Assembly (NCBI GenBank): GCA_022539475.1
Contig: VCMS01000084.1
Location: 147,050-211,049, forward strand
DNA from: Gracilaria domingensis
Lineage: Eukaryota; Rhodophyta; Florideophyceae; Gracilariales; Gracilariaceae
Length of the DNA stretch: 64,000 nucleotides
Direction: 5' to 3'
Below the pieces are notes generated by a model. The model had not been told where the DNA came from. It did no database searches and saw only the letters and a program-made list of their open reading frames with translations. The position numbers and the translations under genes are program-made. How positions within the stretch are numbered: the stretch's first letter is position 1; every line of letters begins with the position of its first letter. Positions 11,189-23,669 of this stretch are shown here, in pieces.

Positions 11189-12633
11189 CTATGGCGGCCA
11201 CATCTCTCGGATGTCGACAATGGCGAAGTAAATGACCGGTTTCACCACAACTGAAACAAGCTCTGTTACGATAAAGAGGCATAACGTTATTCTTATTTCT
11301 TCCATATCGGACTGGAGGATATCTGCGTGATGATTGATATAGAATGTCCGAAGTTTTGCCTTCCTTTGAAATGCTGAAGATATTAGTCTTATTTCTGGCC
11401 TTAGATTCTTCATTTTCCCGTTTAATGGCTCCTTCAAGTTGTGAGAAAAAATCTTGGTAAGACAGATTTTCGGTGTCAAGTCGGGTTATTGGGTTACTGG
11501 CCTATTTATGTCCGATTACTGCTTTCCGTAGATAGTTTTTCTTGTTAGCTTCCGATTGGCAATAAGCTGGTCCTTGTCGGGAAAGTTTAGCAATTTCACT
11601 AGTAATTTTCCTGAGTGCCTTGGCTTTTGTGCCCGAAGAATCAAAAAAAGTGTCAATCCGAATTGTAGCCAGATGATTCTCGACCATTTTCTGTCCTGAA
11701 AACGAATTTTATTCTTTTTGCATAATTTGGAGTGCTGCGTCGAGAGAATTTTCCTGGTTTCGGATATTGATAGAAAAACATCGGCGAGCATCATCGCGTA
11801 GAATATAATGAAGAGATTCCCAGGCTTCACTTGCGGTAAATCGTAATCATTCAGAGCAGTCTCGTATTCTTCGAAAACATCCGGCCAAAACTCATTCTCT
11901 GTACCTGAAAATTTTGTACACGATTGCTTAAAACGCATTGCTTGGTTATGGGCTATTTTTGGTACATTAACAGATATAGTCTGGGAATTGATATTTTCGA
12001 TGATATTATCGTTCTGTTGTTTTCTTCTCTCAGGTTCGTTGTCGACAAGTTGGAATTGAATTGGATTCCGTAAAGTTTGAATTTGGATGAGTTCGTCATT
12101 TTCTCTTCGTGGAGCTTGCGGAGTTGCGGAAGCGTTAGACAATGATGACCTGTGTAACGTTTCTCGGCAATATTCCGTTCTGCTTCGGTTACATATATGG
12201 TATATGCCAATCGATACATTGTTCTAGGGATTCAGTGTTCGACTAATGTTCCTCCAAGGTTGACAAAAAGTCTGGAGAGTGAGCTAAAATTTGCAGTATT
12301 GAGGGGGATCAAATAACATTTCCGGGGAGAAATCACTTCTGTAGAATTCGGCAAGTTGATCCGCAGTCATATTCGAAACGTCAGGAATGACTTTTGAAGG
12401 CTGTTGTTTAACATCAGTGTAGATCCAGAATTTGCTCGTGTAGTGGTTCGGTTGGCAACATTTCCAGGAGTTAAATTATCTGGAATTGGTGATTCGAAGG
12501 GTGGGAAAGGTAGCCTAGTGTTTGTTGGTGGTGTGGACACAACTTGTGCTTGGTCCTCAGTATTATTCACTTGAATTGGGTGATACGTATTGCTTCTGGT
12601 TGTTAACGGCCTTGATCTATCCCGTTGAACCAT
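11189..12633 (-). pseudogene. gag: copia B gag with CCHC zinc knuckle
   Basis: A start at 12633 opens a Ser/Thr/Pro-rich N-terminus. The central capsid-like block (FSGTENEFWPDVFEEYETAL) is at about 12142-11700. The nucleocapsid motif CFSCGETGHLLRHC, a canonical CX2CX4HX4C, is encoded at 11217-11258. These pieces sit in different frames with several stops, so gag is broken. Upstream on the minus strand only about 170 bases of leader remain before the gypsy A insertion point at 12801. Confidence 0.72.
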
Positions 12634-12801
12634 TTTTCTAATGTAATAATATGAATTAGTTCACCTTATGACTATATCCGCCTTGTTTTTTCTTTTTTTT
12701 AATGGTTTTTGCGGCAAACGTTGTAAAACCTTGTAATTATTGTTCCATTTTACTATTCCCGTTGTTTTGGTATTGTTTTTCTTTTATTCGGGTAAATTTA
12801 C

Positions 12802-13539
12802 TGTAGTGCAATGTCTGCAAGCAGGAAAACACCACGTAGACGTTCGGGATCTTCCTCTATTGAGGGCAACCCAGAGAACAGAGCCTCTCTGGAATGGCAC
12901 GACTAGCCGGGTGTAAGACCGAGGCCAACTTATGACAAAGGGGCGTTGAGAGCTGAGCAGAAAAAGATGACTCGCACGCCAGTATAGTAGCCTCGAAAAA
13001 AGGAGAAAACCACAGAGTAAAAAAAAGAAAGAGAGAGAAAGAGAGAGAGAGAAAAGAGGTACGGCGTATCGCCAAGGTATTACCTATACAGGGTCGAACA
13101 CGACAACAGATGGTTATATTACTTCCAAAGTTGAGCTCTGTAGGGACGCAGGGTGAAACGCCGCACCGTTACAACCGGAACTCCCTCCGATAGTAGTTGT
13201 GCGACGCCGAAGGCAAGAGTGGCTAGATCCAAGATGCTTGAGGTAGAAGCACCATGGTTTGAACACTTTACTGGTGCGACGGCGGCGACGCCGTCGCACT
13301 AAGTAGTGTCCACACTAGAATTAATAAATAGTATTAACTAAACCTCTCTCTAATTGTGGCAACCGCCCACGTGTAGTGGCCAACCTCCCTTTAGCTCCAC
13401 CGTTTCCCACGTGTCCGAACCATCTCAATGGCAACCACTAGCAAATACTAGTCTTATACTGGTGTGTACCAGGCACACCCGTACACGGGAAGTATGACTA
13501 AGTCTAGTCAGAATCCTCACAAATGAGCGTTGCACTACA
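12802..13539 (-). repeat. 3' LTR of gypsy A (738 bp)
   Basis: It ends in TGTAGTGCA inverted termini and matches the copy at 23670-24409 along its length. Near its internal end is a perfect hairpin, 11-bp arms GTGCGACGGCG at 13274-13284 and 13289-13299, conserved in the other LTR. A GA-rich low-complexity stretch lies at about 13015-13060. A TATA-like tataag occurs on the minus strand near 13452-13463, and repeated CACGTG cores occur around 13370-13412. Confidence 0.9.
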
Positions 13540-13582
13540 TATTCTCCTTCTTAGGCGGTAATACAACCTCGAAGAGGGCAGA

Positions 13583-15529
13583 ATGGCGCCGAGCCAAGAG
13601 AATATAAGTGCAGCGCTCCCCGGTCTTCCGCCATATCCTTCTTCCTCTCCCGTGAACGACGTGCTCTTTGCCTCTGCCGTAGCAGCACCTCCTCAGAGTA
13701 CCGAACGCTCTCTCGCTTCCGCGATCAACTTTTCTCCGACACCGGCACTAGGCCTCACTATGAGTGGCGTTCCACCGAACCAACCTCCGAACCGACCACC
13801 GTTCCCGCAAGGGGGCTTCACCGGATTCCGCTCCCTACCGCTCCCTCAACAGGGCTCCAACCCGTCCGCGGGGCAATCTAACAACGCCGCTGGATCCTCC
13901 ACACAGCACGCCGCTCTCGCCGGTCCCGTTCTCGGGTTCCACCCAGGTGTAGTCTGGCCGTCCTTCACCTCCCTTGTAGTGCTCAACCCGGCGAACCAGC
14001 GAGATGCAGGACGTCTCCGGCTGGCGCCGGGGTTCCACCCGACTGCAGTGTTCAACGAAAGCCTCATCACTGAGTATGCCGACCGGGGCAACACCCTTCC
14101 GGGGAATCTCCCAGCAATGGTGACCACTTCGTGGGATTGGCGTACGCGCACCGCGATTCCTGTCCATCAAGTTGCACGAGAGAACCGGCAATCCCGGGAA
14201 GAAGCCCATTCCAACTTTGTCATGTTGGCTTACAAACGGCAAGACCGGGCGCCCTTCGAGTTCCCGATCCCGCCAGGGATGGACTACGATGTAGCGTTGT
14301 ACCGCACCCGCGGGGAAATTAGTTACTGCGATGGCCTAGCGGAGTTGGAAACCTTCACCTGGCGAGGAATGCTCGTTCCACGGCAGGAAGCCATATGCTG
14401 GACAAGAACGATTCTTCGGGCTGAGTTTCGATACCTCCCCCGCCGTTCGCGGTCTAACTTCCTTCAGAACTTCATCCGCCATGAGAGGTGGTCTCGATCC
14501 CAATTTGGGTACTTCGCTCTGTATCAGAACGTGAAGATCCGCCATATCGCGGCTGCGCACCGACAGGGTCGGTATGTACCTCTGCCAGAGTGGTGGAGTT
14601 ACCTCGAGGCATGCCGGGGGTGCTACATCGAGTTGGCCCCGGTATTCACCTACTTAGGGTCATACCTGCTCACAGATCCCAGAACTGGGTAGTGATCGGT
14701 TGTAGTCACCGAGTGGGCTGTCCGCACCGCGGCATTTATTCTCGCTGAGGCATACGACCAGTATCGACTATGGTTCATCCCTCCCCGCGTGCGGGAGGCC
14801 ATCCGAAGTTTGGACTTGTAAGTCCCCCTCGGAGGTCCTGCGAACAACGACGAGGTGTTGAGCCTTCTCGATTATATCGATAGTGTCGACTGGACTGAAG
14901 TGCCTCTGTCTCAGACTAGTCGCGGTAATTCCCCGAACACGGGTGGGTACGGTCCAGGTCTGGGAAGAAATACCGCTATTGCGGGCAATTACGTCTTCTT
15001 CGACCAGTGGGATTATCGGGAGGTTACCGCTGAGGAAGCTGGTGAGCTCCGTTCTGCTCCGCGGCGCGTGCCGGCCGATCACCCAACTGGGTTCGTGAAC
15101 TCTGATGAGTATTACCGATAGTACCTCTGGGGAGATCCAATGGTGGAAAATCAGCCCAAAGACACGGGAGGTGACGACATCGAGATGATCGAAGAGATCG
15201 ACGCAACCCCTGCGGGGGAGAACGCCGGCTCTGCTCCGGTTTTCGGCTCCGCCTGGGCGGCTGACTTCGTCGCTCCCGCTCCGGTTCCCCTTCTGGTACC
15301 CACACCGGTTCTGATTCCGGCTCAGCCGGCTCTTCCTGCTGTTGCGGCTGCTGCAGCTCATCCCCCGCCAGTGGGTGTGAACGAAGGTGCGATCACCGCT
15401 CGCTTCCTCCGCGGCGCAGGCTTGCGTGCTAGTGCGGGCTCTGGCGACGTCACCGCTTTGGCGGATGCCTTGGCTCAACGCCTTGGCGGTATGCCTCTCC
15501 AGGATGAGGGCGATGGCGACGGCCAGTAA
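13583..15529 (+). pseudogene. antisense accessory ORF in the 3' region of gypsy A
   Basis: This plus-strand frame is opposite to gag-pol and lies between the chromodomain and the 3' LTR. It starts ATGGCGCCG at 13583 and is open for 369 codons. After a double stop TAG TGA at 14690-14695 it continues in the same frame through further stops (about 14819 and at 15119) to 15529, roughly 649 codons in total. The N-terminus is Pro/Ser-rich, the middle looks folded (WRGMLVPRQEAICWTRTIL, YVPLPEWWSYLEACRGCY), and the C-terminus is Ala/Pro-rich then acidic. I recognise no domain. Preservation of one frame across four stops implies it was once a real gene. It is convergent with pol, as are two other accessory ORFs in this window. 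Confidence 0.6.
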
Positions 15530-15971
15530 TCATGAGCCGAGCTCCCTATGCGTGGGTGGTTACCTGTTCACAGTAGTATAGCCTTGAGATATAAAGATTC
15601 TTTGCTTCATACAAGTCTTCGACGTTGTCTTTCTCCTTTACCGGCACGTCCGTCTAATGCGATGCGCTGCGATACGATGCGCTGCGAAAAACGCACCCTT
15701 CGAAGGGGAAAAACCATGCTCATGGTGTGGCGGCGATGCCGTTACCAGCGAGCTGGATGAAAAACCTTCAAGCATGAGCCTTCCTTCCGAAAATCGGTGT
15801 TCTCGCGGCGCGAGCCGGTCGAACCGTCAATGCGACAGGCATTCCACCACGGTGGTATGGGCCCCATTCCCGTCACATGACGTGTGTTACCAACATGGGA
15901 TTCCGTTTCCGCGGCAACCTCATACCACTTGGGCATCTTCCTGCGTCGCTGGTGTGGCCGTCCCGGCATGG

Positions 15972-17224
15972 TGGTGGTACTGTACGACCTTTGAGCGCGA
16001 CAGGTGCTTGATAGGTTCGTATGTATCCCACTCTGGGTCGTAGCCGTACCAAGGGACGCCGTACTGCAAGATGCCTTCCTGGTACCAAGTATGCCCGACA
16101 ATTCGGTCGACGATGTACTCCTAAATGTACACCTGCCGGCCTTGCCGTGTTACGGTTACTTCATCACTTGACAACCCTTTCGGGGGAAGAGCTCCCGTGA
16201 CGGGGGTAGCAGCGCACGCCTGGCTTTGCGTCGCCAGTTTCCTTCGAGGAGGAGCTTTCGAGAAGTTGCTGCGTACCGCCAGTTGGCGTGGGTCCTTCCG
16301 CTTCGGTGGCGTCGACGGAGCTGCGTGCTCACTTTTTCCGCTTGCGGCGGGGAGTCCCACCTGAGGTGGCTTTACAACCGTGCGTGCACGTGATTGTAGC
16401 AACGGTTGGCTGTCAAGCTCCCTCGGGAGAACCGCCTCCCTGTTACAGGTGTCCTTTAACGGCTGCGCCGGTGGCCTTTTTGCTTCTTTGCTCGAATTCC
16501 CGTTCTGGACGGGTACTTCTGGGTTACCGGGGTTGTGGGCACCGCTGGCGGCTTCCGATATCGCGATCTCGGCGTGCGGCTGCACTTGCGCCGATATTTC
16601 ATGCCCAGTCTTTGGTGCTCTACCGTCCATGACGTGAACTCTCCCCGGAGTGTCCGGCATTCCCACAGCTGTACCGCCGGTTTCCACCGAGTCACTCGGG
16701 ACTTCTTTTCCCTCACCTCGTGCCTGCTCCGCAGTATTTCCCCGGCTTCCTGGTTGTCCTGCGTTGCGTTGCGCGGTGGGTCGCGATGTCGCTGCGCTTT
16801 CCCCAGTGGGGCTTCGTTCCGACGACGTCGGCTCGGTGCCAACGGCATCCTTCGACTTCGCTTTACCCAGCGCGGCTGGTAGGCCACGAGGCCTGTTGAC
16901 TTAACCGAACTCGCTTCTGCATGGGTGTCTTTACCTGTTACCTGGCAGCGGTGTAGACTTCCCAGCAACGGGGCTGTGTGTCTGGCTAGCGAGCGTGCGT
17001 TGCAGAGGCGAAGCCCGCTCACAGGCTGGAACATTCGGAGAGCTCCGTACAGTCCGTGCTTCACGGTTTTGCTCACGACGCAACGTCGGCAAGTAAACCT
17101 CAGCAGAGCTGATAACCCTCCGCTCCTTAGATGGCCGTCAGGTCTCCATCGTTAGTGCCAACGATGGAACGGAAACGGGAGTGCCATGGTGGCGATCATT
17201 TTCCGACACAGTTGGAGGGGCCGA
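15972..17224 (-). pseudogene. gypsy A pol C-terminal extension with chromodomain
   Basis: The pol frame continues past its stop at 17225-17227 with further stops near 17138, 16935, 16905 and at 16121-16123, through a roughly 370-codon low-complexity linker rich in Ala, Pro, Ser and Lys/Arg. It then enters a clear chromodomain at 15972-16120: it opens EYIVDRIVGH, with the VPWYGYDPEWDTYEPIKHL block carrying the aromatic and acidic residues of the histone-tail cage. In chromoviruses this module targets integration to marked chromatin. A linker this long between integrase and chromodomain is unusual. Confidence 0.75.
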
Positions 17225-20200
17225 CTATATCGGGAGGTCTGTAAGACCTCTATGGGGGTGGGGCAGGACGGAGGGTCTTGTCACCATATTGTGTTCCGGT
17301 GTTACCGGTGTTGTTGACCCCGTAGCCACGGGCTCTGTACCAGACGGGGTAACCTCAGACGAGGGTGGAGGGGCCATGACCACGCAGTCGCAGGAAATCC
17401 GCTCATGCGCGTCAGCGATCTCGACTACGACAGTGTCCGGTGCAACCGAGATTACCTTATCGGGTCCATCCGCCACAGGCGAGAGCTTATGACGTTTGAA
17501 CTTTTCAGGGTTGTAGTGTTCCTTCCGTACGAAGACATGGTTTCCCACAGTAAGTGGATCAGGGGTTCGTCCTCGCAAGCGAGCATCAAAATCACGCTTG
17601 TAAGCGGCTTGGACTTTCGCCATTGACTTTCGGGCAGCCAGTACTAACTTCTTTAGCGAGGCTTTCCATTGTTGGCGATAATCACCCACAGATGGGAAAC
17701 TGCCCAAGGTAGCTTGTGATTCCAACGCCAATGGCGGAGGTGTCCTTGAAAAAACCAGTTCGAATGGAGAAATACCAGTAGTCCTGTGTACCTGCGTGTT
17801 ATACGCAAAGGTTAACGCGTCAGTGTATAAGTCCCATGTTTTTGGGTGATCAGCAAGGTAAGAACGGAGGGATTCCAGCATCGTACGGTTATATAGTTCA
17901 ACTTGCCTATTACATTGGGGATGGTAAGTGGTCCTGAAGAGGTTTTTCACGTCCATGATGCGGCAGACATCCTGGAAGAACTGGGATGCGAATTGCTTTG
18001 CGTTATCGGATAATAACTCCACAGGAGGACCGTACACGAAGATCCAGTGCGTGGCAAAACCCTTCGCGACTGTGAACGCGGTAATCTTCTTGAGAGGTAC
18101 TATCGAAACAAGTTTCGAGAACCGATCCGTGATAACGAGAAGAAACTTGTTACCTCTCCGAGTGATAAGAAACGGTCCGAGAATATCGATTGCCACAAAT
18201 TCAAGCGGCACCCTGTCAGGGAATAGTTTCACTTTCTTGGAATTCTTCCGGAGTTTCACGCGGTTTTTCGCGCAATCGGCGCAGAAGCGTACCGTAACGT
18301 AACAAATCGTACCGTAGCGTAACAATTCACTGCCATGGCGGGCCAGTAGAAATCTCTCCTCAAAGTGAGGTACAACTTCCTTCCACCTGCGTGGCCATCT
18401 AACTTTGCATAATGCGAAAGATGTAGGATCCTCGTTTGCAACGAGTGCCGCAACTTCTGGATGTGCCTCGACTGTCCTTACGAGATAGCTGCCGTCGTTA
18501 ACCTCGAATGGGAGGGTATCTCCACCCTTAAGTCGGGCACGGCCCTTGATGCAGAACGGGTCTCCATGCTTTTCTCGGATCATTTCTTCCGGTGATACTG
18601 GGACAAAATTCCCCGGTAGGGGCTTTATAGCCTCAGTTTTGCCTGCAACAAACAGTTCGTCGAAGTCAGCGTCCACATCGTCCCAGTCATCTGGCCAGTC
18701 GTCAATCTGCCACTCCGGGGGTTCCGGTTCATCATGGTCAACGACGAAGCAAGGAATATCATCGTCCTCGACGACCAGAGTTTCCCCATTCGTGGGTAAG
18801 CGCGAAAACGCGTCCCCCTGGGTGTTCAGGGTCCCCTTTTTGTATACGACGTCAAAGTCGAATTCCGCTAGCCGGAGCCTCCACCGCATAAGGCGGCCTG
18901 ATGGATCAGAGATATTCATCAACCACCTGAACGAGAAGTGATCCGTGTACACGGTAAAGTGCACAACTAGCAGATAGGGACGGTGGGTGGATAATGCCCA
19001 TACGACTGCAAGGCACTCCTTCTCCGAAACGGAGTAGTTTCGTTCATGAACATTGAGCGAACGTGACCAGTACCCTATGGGTTTTCGTTCCCCTTCGGGA
19101 GTGGTTTGGAACGACGCGCAGCCTACTTGGTAGTCGCTCGAGTCCGTGTCCAAGGAGAACGGCAATCCCGGTTTTGGTAACGATAGAATCGTTGCTGACG
19201 TAACAGCCTCCTTTAAGGAGTTGAACGCTTCCGCTTCTGCGGGCGTAAAGAGCTCCAGTTTTTGTTGCTGACCTTTCCGCAAGAGAGCGTTAAGGGGACC
19301 CGCGATGTCCGAAAAGTTCGGTATAAACCGTCTGTAGACGTTGACCAACCCTAAGAAGGAGCGTAGTTCCGTCTGAGTTCGCGGTTCCTTCGCCTTGGCG
19401 AGTGACTTGACGCGAGCTTCCTCGATCGTCAGCCGTCCTGGACGGATTATGTGCTCAAGGTACTTGACGGTGTCGATGAAGAACTCACACTTTCTCAACT
19501 TGAGAGTAATTCCTGCATCACGCAGAATGGTCATCACGTCCCTGACATGGGTGAGATGATCGTCCAAACTACTGGAAAACACGATGATATCTTCAAGGTA
19601 GACGAGACAGGTCCGCCATTTGAAGTGGCTCAATGAGATGTCGATGGCACGCTGGAACATAGCGGGCGCGTTGGTTAAACCAAAAGGTACCCGCTTGAAG
19701 CAGTAGGAGCCCGAGTGGCACAGGAATGCAGTCTTATCGCAGTCTTCCTCCCTGACGGGGACTTGCCAGTATCCCCAATTGGCATCCAATGCCGTGAACA
19801 CGGTAGCGTCACCGAGTAAATCGATGAACTCGTCCATACGAGGGATCAGGTAAGCGTCTCTTACCGTCACGGCATTGAGCCGGCGATAGTCGACACAGAA
19901 CCTCCAGGTTCCGTCGGCCTTGAAATCCAGTACCACTGGGGATGCCAACGGCGATTGCGCGTGTTCGATAACACCTGCACCGAGCATCTTGTCCACTTGG
20001 AACTGTTATTCCTTCCGAGCTTTCGGTCCTGCCCTGTAAGGGGGTTGTGAAACCGGACGCGTGTTCGGTAACACATCGATACGGTGTTCAGTTGCATTAA
20101 TCTCTCCAAGAGAGCCATCCCACATTGGGATAAACTCCCGTAACATGTCTCTTAGACGTTCACGGTGCGACTCCGGTACATGAACGAGATCAAGTTCTTC

Positions 20201-21208
20201 TAGGGCCTTCAAGGGATCAATCTTGTCGTAGATCGTGGGCTTACGCTCTTCTGTCCCTGACACAGGGTTTGGTTCCGAGTCAGTCGGTTGCTTCTCCGTT
20301 GCGACGGTAGTGGTACTCGTGGAAGCAGAAGGAATTGCGACTCCCTCCCCCTCCTTAGATGAGGCGACGTCCTCTTCGGAGGTAACTAGTCCGAGAACAT
20401 CGGCAACCGTCATCTTCGTCAGAAGCATCGCGAGTGGGTGCGGTGTCACAGACCCAATGACTTGGTTCTTCACCAGATACTGGGGGGTGCTGCCAAGGTT
20501 GGCAACTAGTATCCGAAACGGAGTATCCGGTGTGACTTACAAAACGCCATTCGCGACAGCGAGTTGGCACTTCTCGTACAACGAGGTGCGCGGTTGAATA
20601 AGCAGAAGACCGTGTTGACGGTAATTAACTGACACCATTACTTGGGAATCCGGTGGGATGCGGATCGACGCGGCGACGCGGAGCTTGGTGGACTTGCGCG
20701 ACGCTGGTGCTGGGGCCTGCGCAGCAGGGAGTGGAACTTGCTTCCGCGATGACCGCTTCAGCGGACGCCGGACGATCGGTACCGACGAACCATCGTCGAG
20801 TTCTACACGCCTGAGGCGGGGTCTGATTGCATCGAAAAACCTGTCGCAGTAATCGCAACCCAAAATGATTGGGGCAGCCAATGACCGGCAAACGATGAAG
20901 TCGACCTTCACCACGGAGGCTTCCAAACGCACGACTAAGTCGATTGTTCCCACCGTTGTTAACGGGTTGTTATTCGCGTCAGCGACATCAGGAAGCACGC
21001 TGCGGCGGACTCGTTCGCGCAACTGCGGTGTGAGAAGGGACTCCACGGTGAAGTTCGGACTTGCACCTGTGTCTAGTACAGTCAGGTAACGCACCATAAA
21101 CTGAGGGTTCAGGCCAAGGTCAGCGGACACCTTATAGTTTCGCTTGGCCATCACCATGATTCGGTCCGGGATCCGGTTATTCCTTACCGGTATCCACGGT
21201 CGACGCAA
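17225..21208 (-). pseudogene. pol: gypsy A pol: protease, RT, RNase H, integrase
   Basis: One frame covers the whole stretch, with TAA at 20537-20539 and at 20006-20008. In order: aspartic protease (TVLDTGASPNF, Asp codon at 21071-21073; IILGCDY), RT (GTWRFCVDYRRLN, PFGLTNAPAMFQ), RNase H (LDTDSSDYQVG, RNYSVSEKECLAVVWAL, YTDHFSFRWL) and integrase (VAIDILGPF; LLSDNAKQF; NRQVELYNR). The polymerase motif reads YLEDIIVFS: codon GAA at 19592-19594 replaces the first catalytic Asp. The integrase zinc module is garbled between about 18430 and 18290, where a 20-bp tandem duplication (18288-18327) and an opposite shift upstream change frame; the adjacent frame still encodes HYAKLDGHAGGRK. Confidence 0.9.
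18288..18327. repeat. 20-bp tandem duplication inside gypsy A integrase
   Basis: cgtaccgtaacgtaacaaat at 18288-18307 is followed by a near-copy (three mismatches) at 18308-18327. Twenty bases is not a multiple of three, so the duplication shifts the frame inside the zinc-binding HHCC module. Confidence 0.85.
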
Positions 21209-21345
21209 AACACCGAGGTGTTCCGAATCCGCGTCTGAGGCGTCTATCCTCTAGAGGACTTTCAGCGGGGAGCGATGCAACGACGCCTCGGGCGTCAACA
21301 GCCTCAACTCTGAGGACGCCTCTCCCGAAAGGGAGACTCCCTCGT

Positions 21346-23554
21346 TCAGTTTCTCTGAACTTCTGCCTGCGGCGCCCGCTCAGGTTCCTCGCCTACGAGT
21401 GCTTGGGCTCGTCGGCAGTGGGGTCCCGCGTTAGCGGTATGTAGTTCGGCAGCATGCCGAGGGTTTGGATGCACGGGTGGTGCTCGGACATTCCGCTGGG
21501 GCGGCGATGCTGCGACAGCGTGAGAGAAGTCCGTCTTCGCACGCAAGTACGACGTCATTTGGACGGTTTTCTTCTCTTCTGGAGTCAAAGTTTCATAGTT
21601 CACCGTAACCATGAACACATCCTTCAACTTCATCGAGAGGAGGCACTGCGGCGAAATGCGACCATGCGTGTGGCAAAGGTGGCAGATTGTCGTTGCTATT
21701 CCCGAACGCGGGTTACTATTCCGAGCATCGGTGAACCCTACCATAGGGCGGGCGTCCTTCCATCCAGGCCGTTGAAAACGGGTTGCTCCGTTCGCGTACG
21801 GGATTCTCGATCCGTTCACACGGTTTGTATCTGCGTAAAGCAGCGTGCCGTCCCGGGCGGTATCGGAGGAGGCATCCGTCGTCGACGGTAGTTCCGTAGT
21901 TGAGATGGAACTCTGGCCTTTCTGGGCCAACTGGACGTTGTCATACTCCTGTGGGGGGGCCTCGCTCGCGAGCAGCGACAAAGATGGCGAGCCATTCTCC
22001 ATCACCAACGCCTTGGCGGACTTCGACCTGAGAACAGAACCTCGTGCACGCAGTGTATCACCCTCCGCTCGAGCATACTGGACCAGCTCGAGGTAGGTAA
22101 TCTTCCGCTTATCCTCGCGGTAACGGGAGACCACGGTTTTGATGGCCGGGTCGAGGCCGACGACGAGCATCGTACAACGTTTTCCTGCGGGGTAGACATT
22201 ACCACAACGGTGGAAGGCCTTGTTTAGGCGTACCGAGTAATCAGTTTCCGTCTCTCCATACTTCTGCCGGGTGTCCCGGAGTGCCAGGATGGCCGAGCTG
22301 ATTGCATCGTTGGTGTTCTATGAGCGCAGCAAGTACTGGACTGCTTCCGGCCAGCACGTAACCCCTCCTTCGGAGGCACGAGATGAGCCTCTTACAGAGT
22401 TGAATTGGTCTTCGGCCACTCCCCATAAGAAATACGGTAATGCAATGTAGGCCTGGCCTTCGTTCATCCCGAGAACATCAGCCTCCCCCACAAAACGGGC
22501 AAGAAAATCAAGTACGAGGACTGGGTCGTTTCCAGAAAAAGTCTGGTTACGCAGTGAGAGCTAAATACGGCGGATGCAGTCCTTCATCTTTCCCGTCCCA
22601 CGGGGTGTGTGATCCAATGAGGAATCCTCCAAACGGTAATACCGGTATGAAAGTAACTTCCGATACATCGGGTTCGTTGGCTTCAGCTCCTTCAGCAGGG
22701 AGTGCTTCCTTCCCTTTGACCGGGTATGAACAACACCTTTGGTAACCGATGACCGCTTAGAGCGTGATGAATGCCCTGCACGACCATCGTCGATGGAAGA
22801 CTCTGACGAGTCAGAACTTTCCGATTCATTCGGAGCGTCAGCTGACGTACTCGAATCCGAGTCGGAGTACTGATTGTGCTCCTTGACCTTCCGCCTGCGG
22901 CGTGATTTGTCCCGACCGGTGTTCTTGTCACGGTGCGACAATGCAACCGGCTCCGGCGTAATGGCGAGTTCCGCGACAGCGGCCTTCTCCAACGTCTCCA
23001 GACGGCTTCAAATACGATCGAATCGGGTTTCAACTCCTTCCATGAAGGCAGCGGGTCCTCCAATGCATTACAGCACGGAGTTGACATCGGACTGTAGGGT
23101 ACGGAGATCCTTTGCGACATTCTTCACAGGGAATATGCGGACTTCCTCCGGGAGCGTCCGGACTTCTCCCGCGGGGGAATCATGGGCTCCCATAAGGGAA
23201 TTGTGGGCAGCTCGCAGCATGCGAACGTGCTCTCCTAAGGTTGCGCCCTGGGGGTTTTTAACCTTCTCCCGACGAGGATGAGACGCCTCGGCGGTAGCCT
23301 TCACCTGCCCAGCGGAAGCCCATTCGGCAACGGCAGATTCCGGAGCAATCCCATCAGTCGGAGGGATCAACGAGGAAAAACGGAAGTGTCCCGCATGCCG
23401 GTGGGTGAGACATCCGCGAAGACGGCCTGTTACCCAGGGTAGATCCAAAACGAACTGGAATCCTCGAAGGAGGCCGACCATCCGTCGAAGTACCACCGTT
23501 GGTGGAACGACTGCGAGTGATCGCAGGCTCCGCATCGGAGGGCTTCCGAGGCAT
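21346..23554 (-). pseudogene. gag: gypsy A gag with mutated zinc knuckle
   Basis: The likely start is MPRKPSDAEP at 23554; the frame changes near 23400 and then stays constant to 21346. It shows a coiled-coil-like stretch (FDRI-stop-SRLETLEKAAVAEL), a Ser/Asp/Glu-rich linker, and a capsid-like block typical of gypsy gag (MYRKLLSYRYYRLEDSS, then a helix-rich segment). In-frame stops are at 23068, about 23009, 22561 and about 22318. The nucleocapsid box is encoded at 21643-21684 as CHLCHTHGRISPQC: Arg (CGC, 21658-21660) stands where CX2CX4HX4C needs His, one transition away from CAC. This copy could not bind zinc normally. Confidence 0.78.
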
Positions 23555-23669
23555 CGGTATCCAACCAACCGTTACATGGGAACTTCCAAAAGAAAACGCA
23601 CCACAAAGAGGGTACACAAGAGTGAGTCAACCTTTGTAAGTTCTAAGATTCTAAATCGGGAAAACACTT

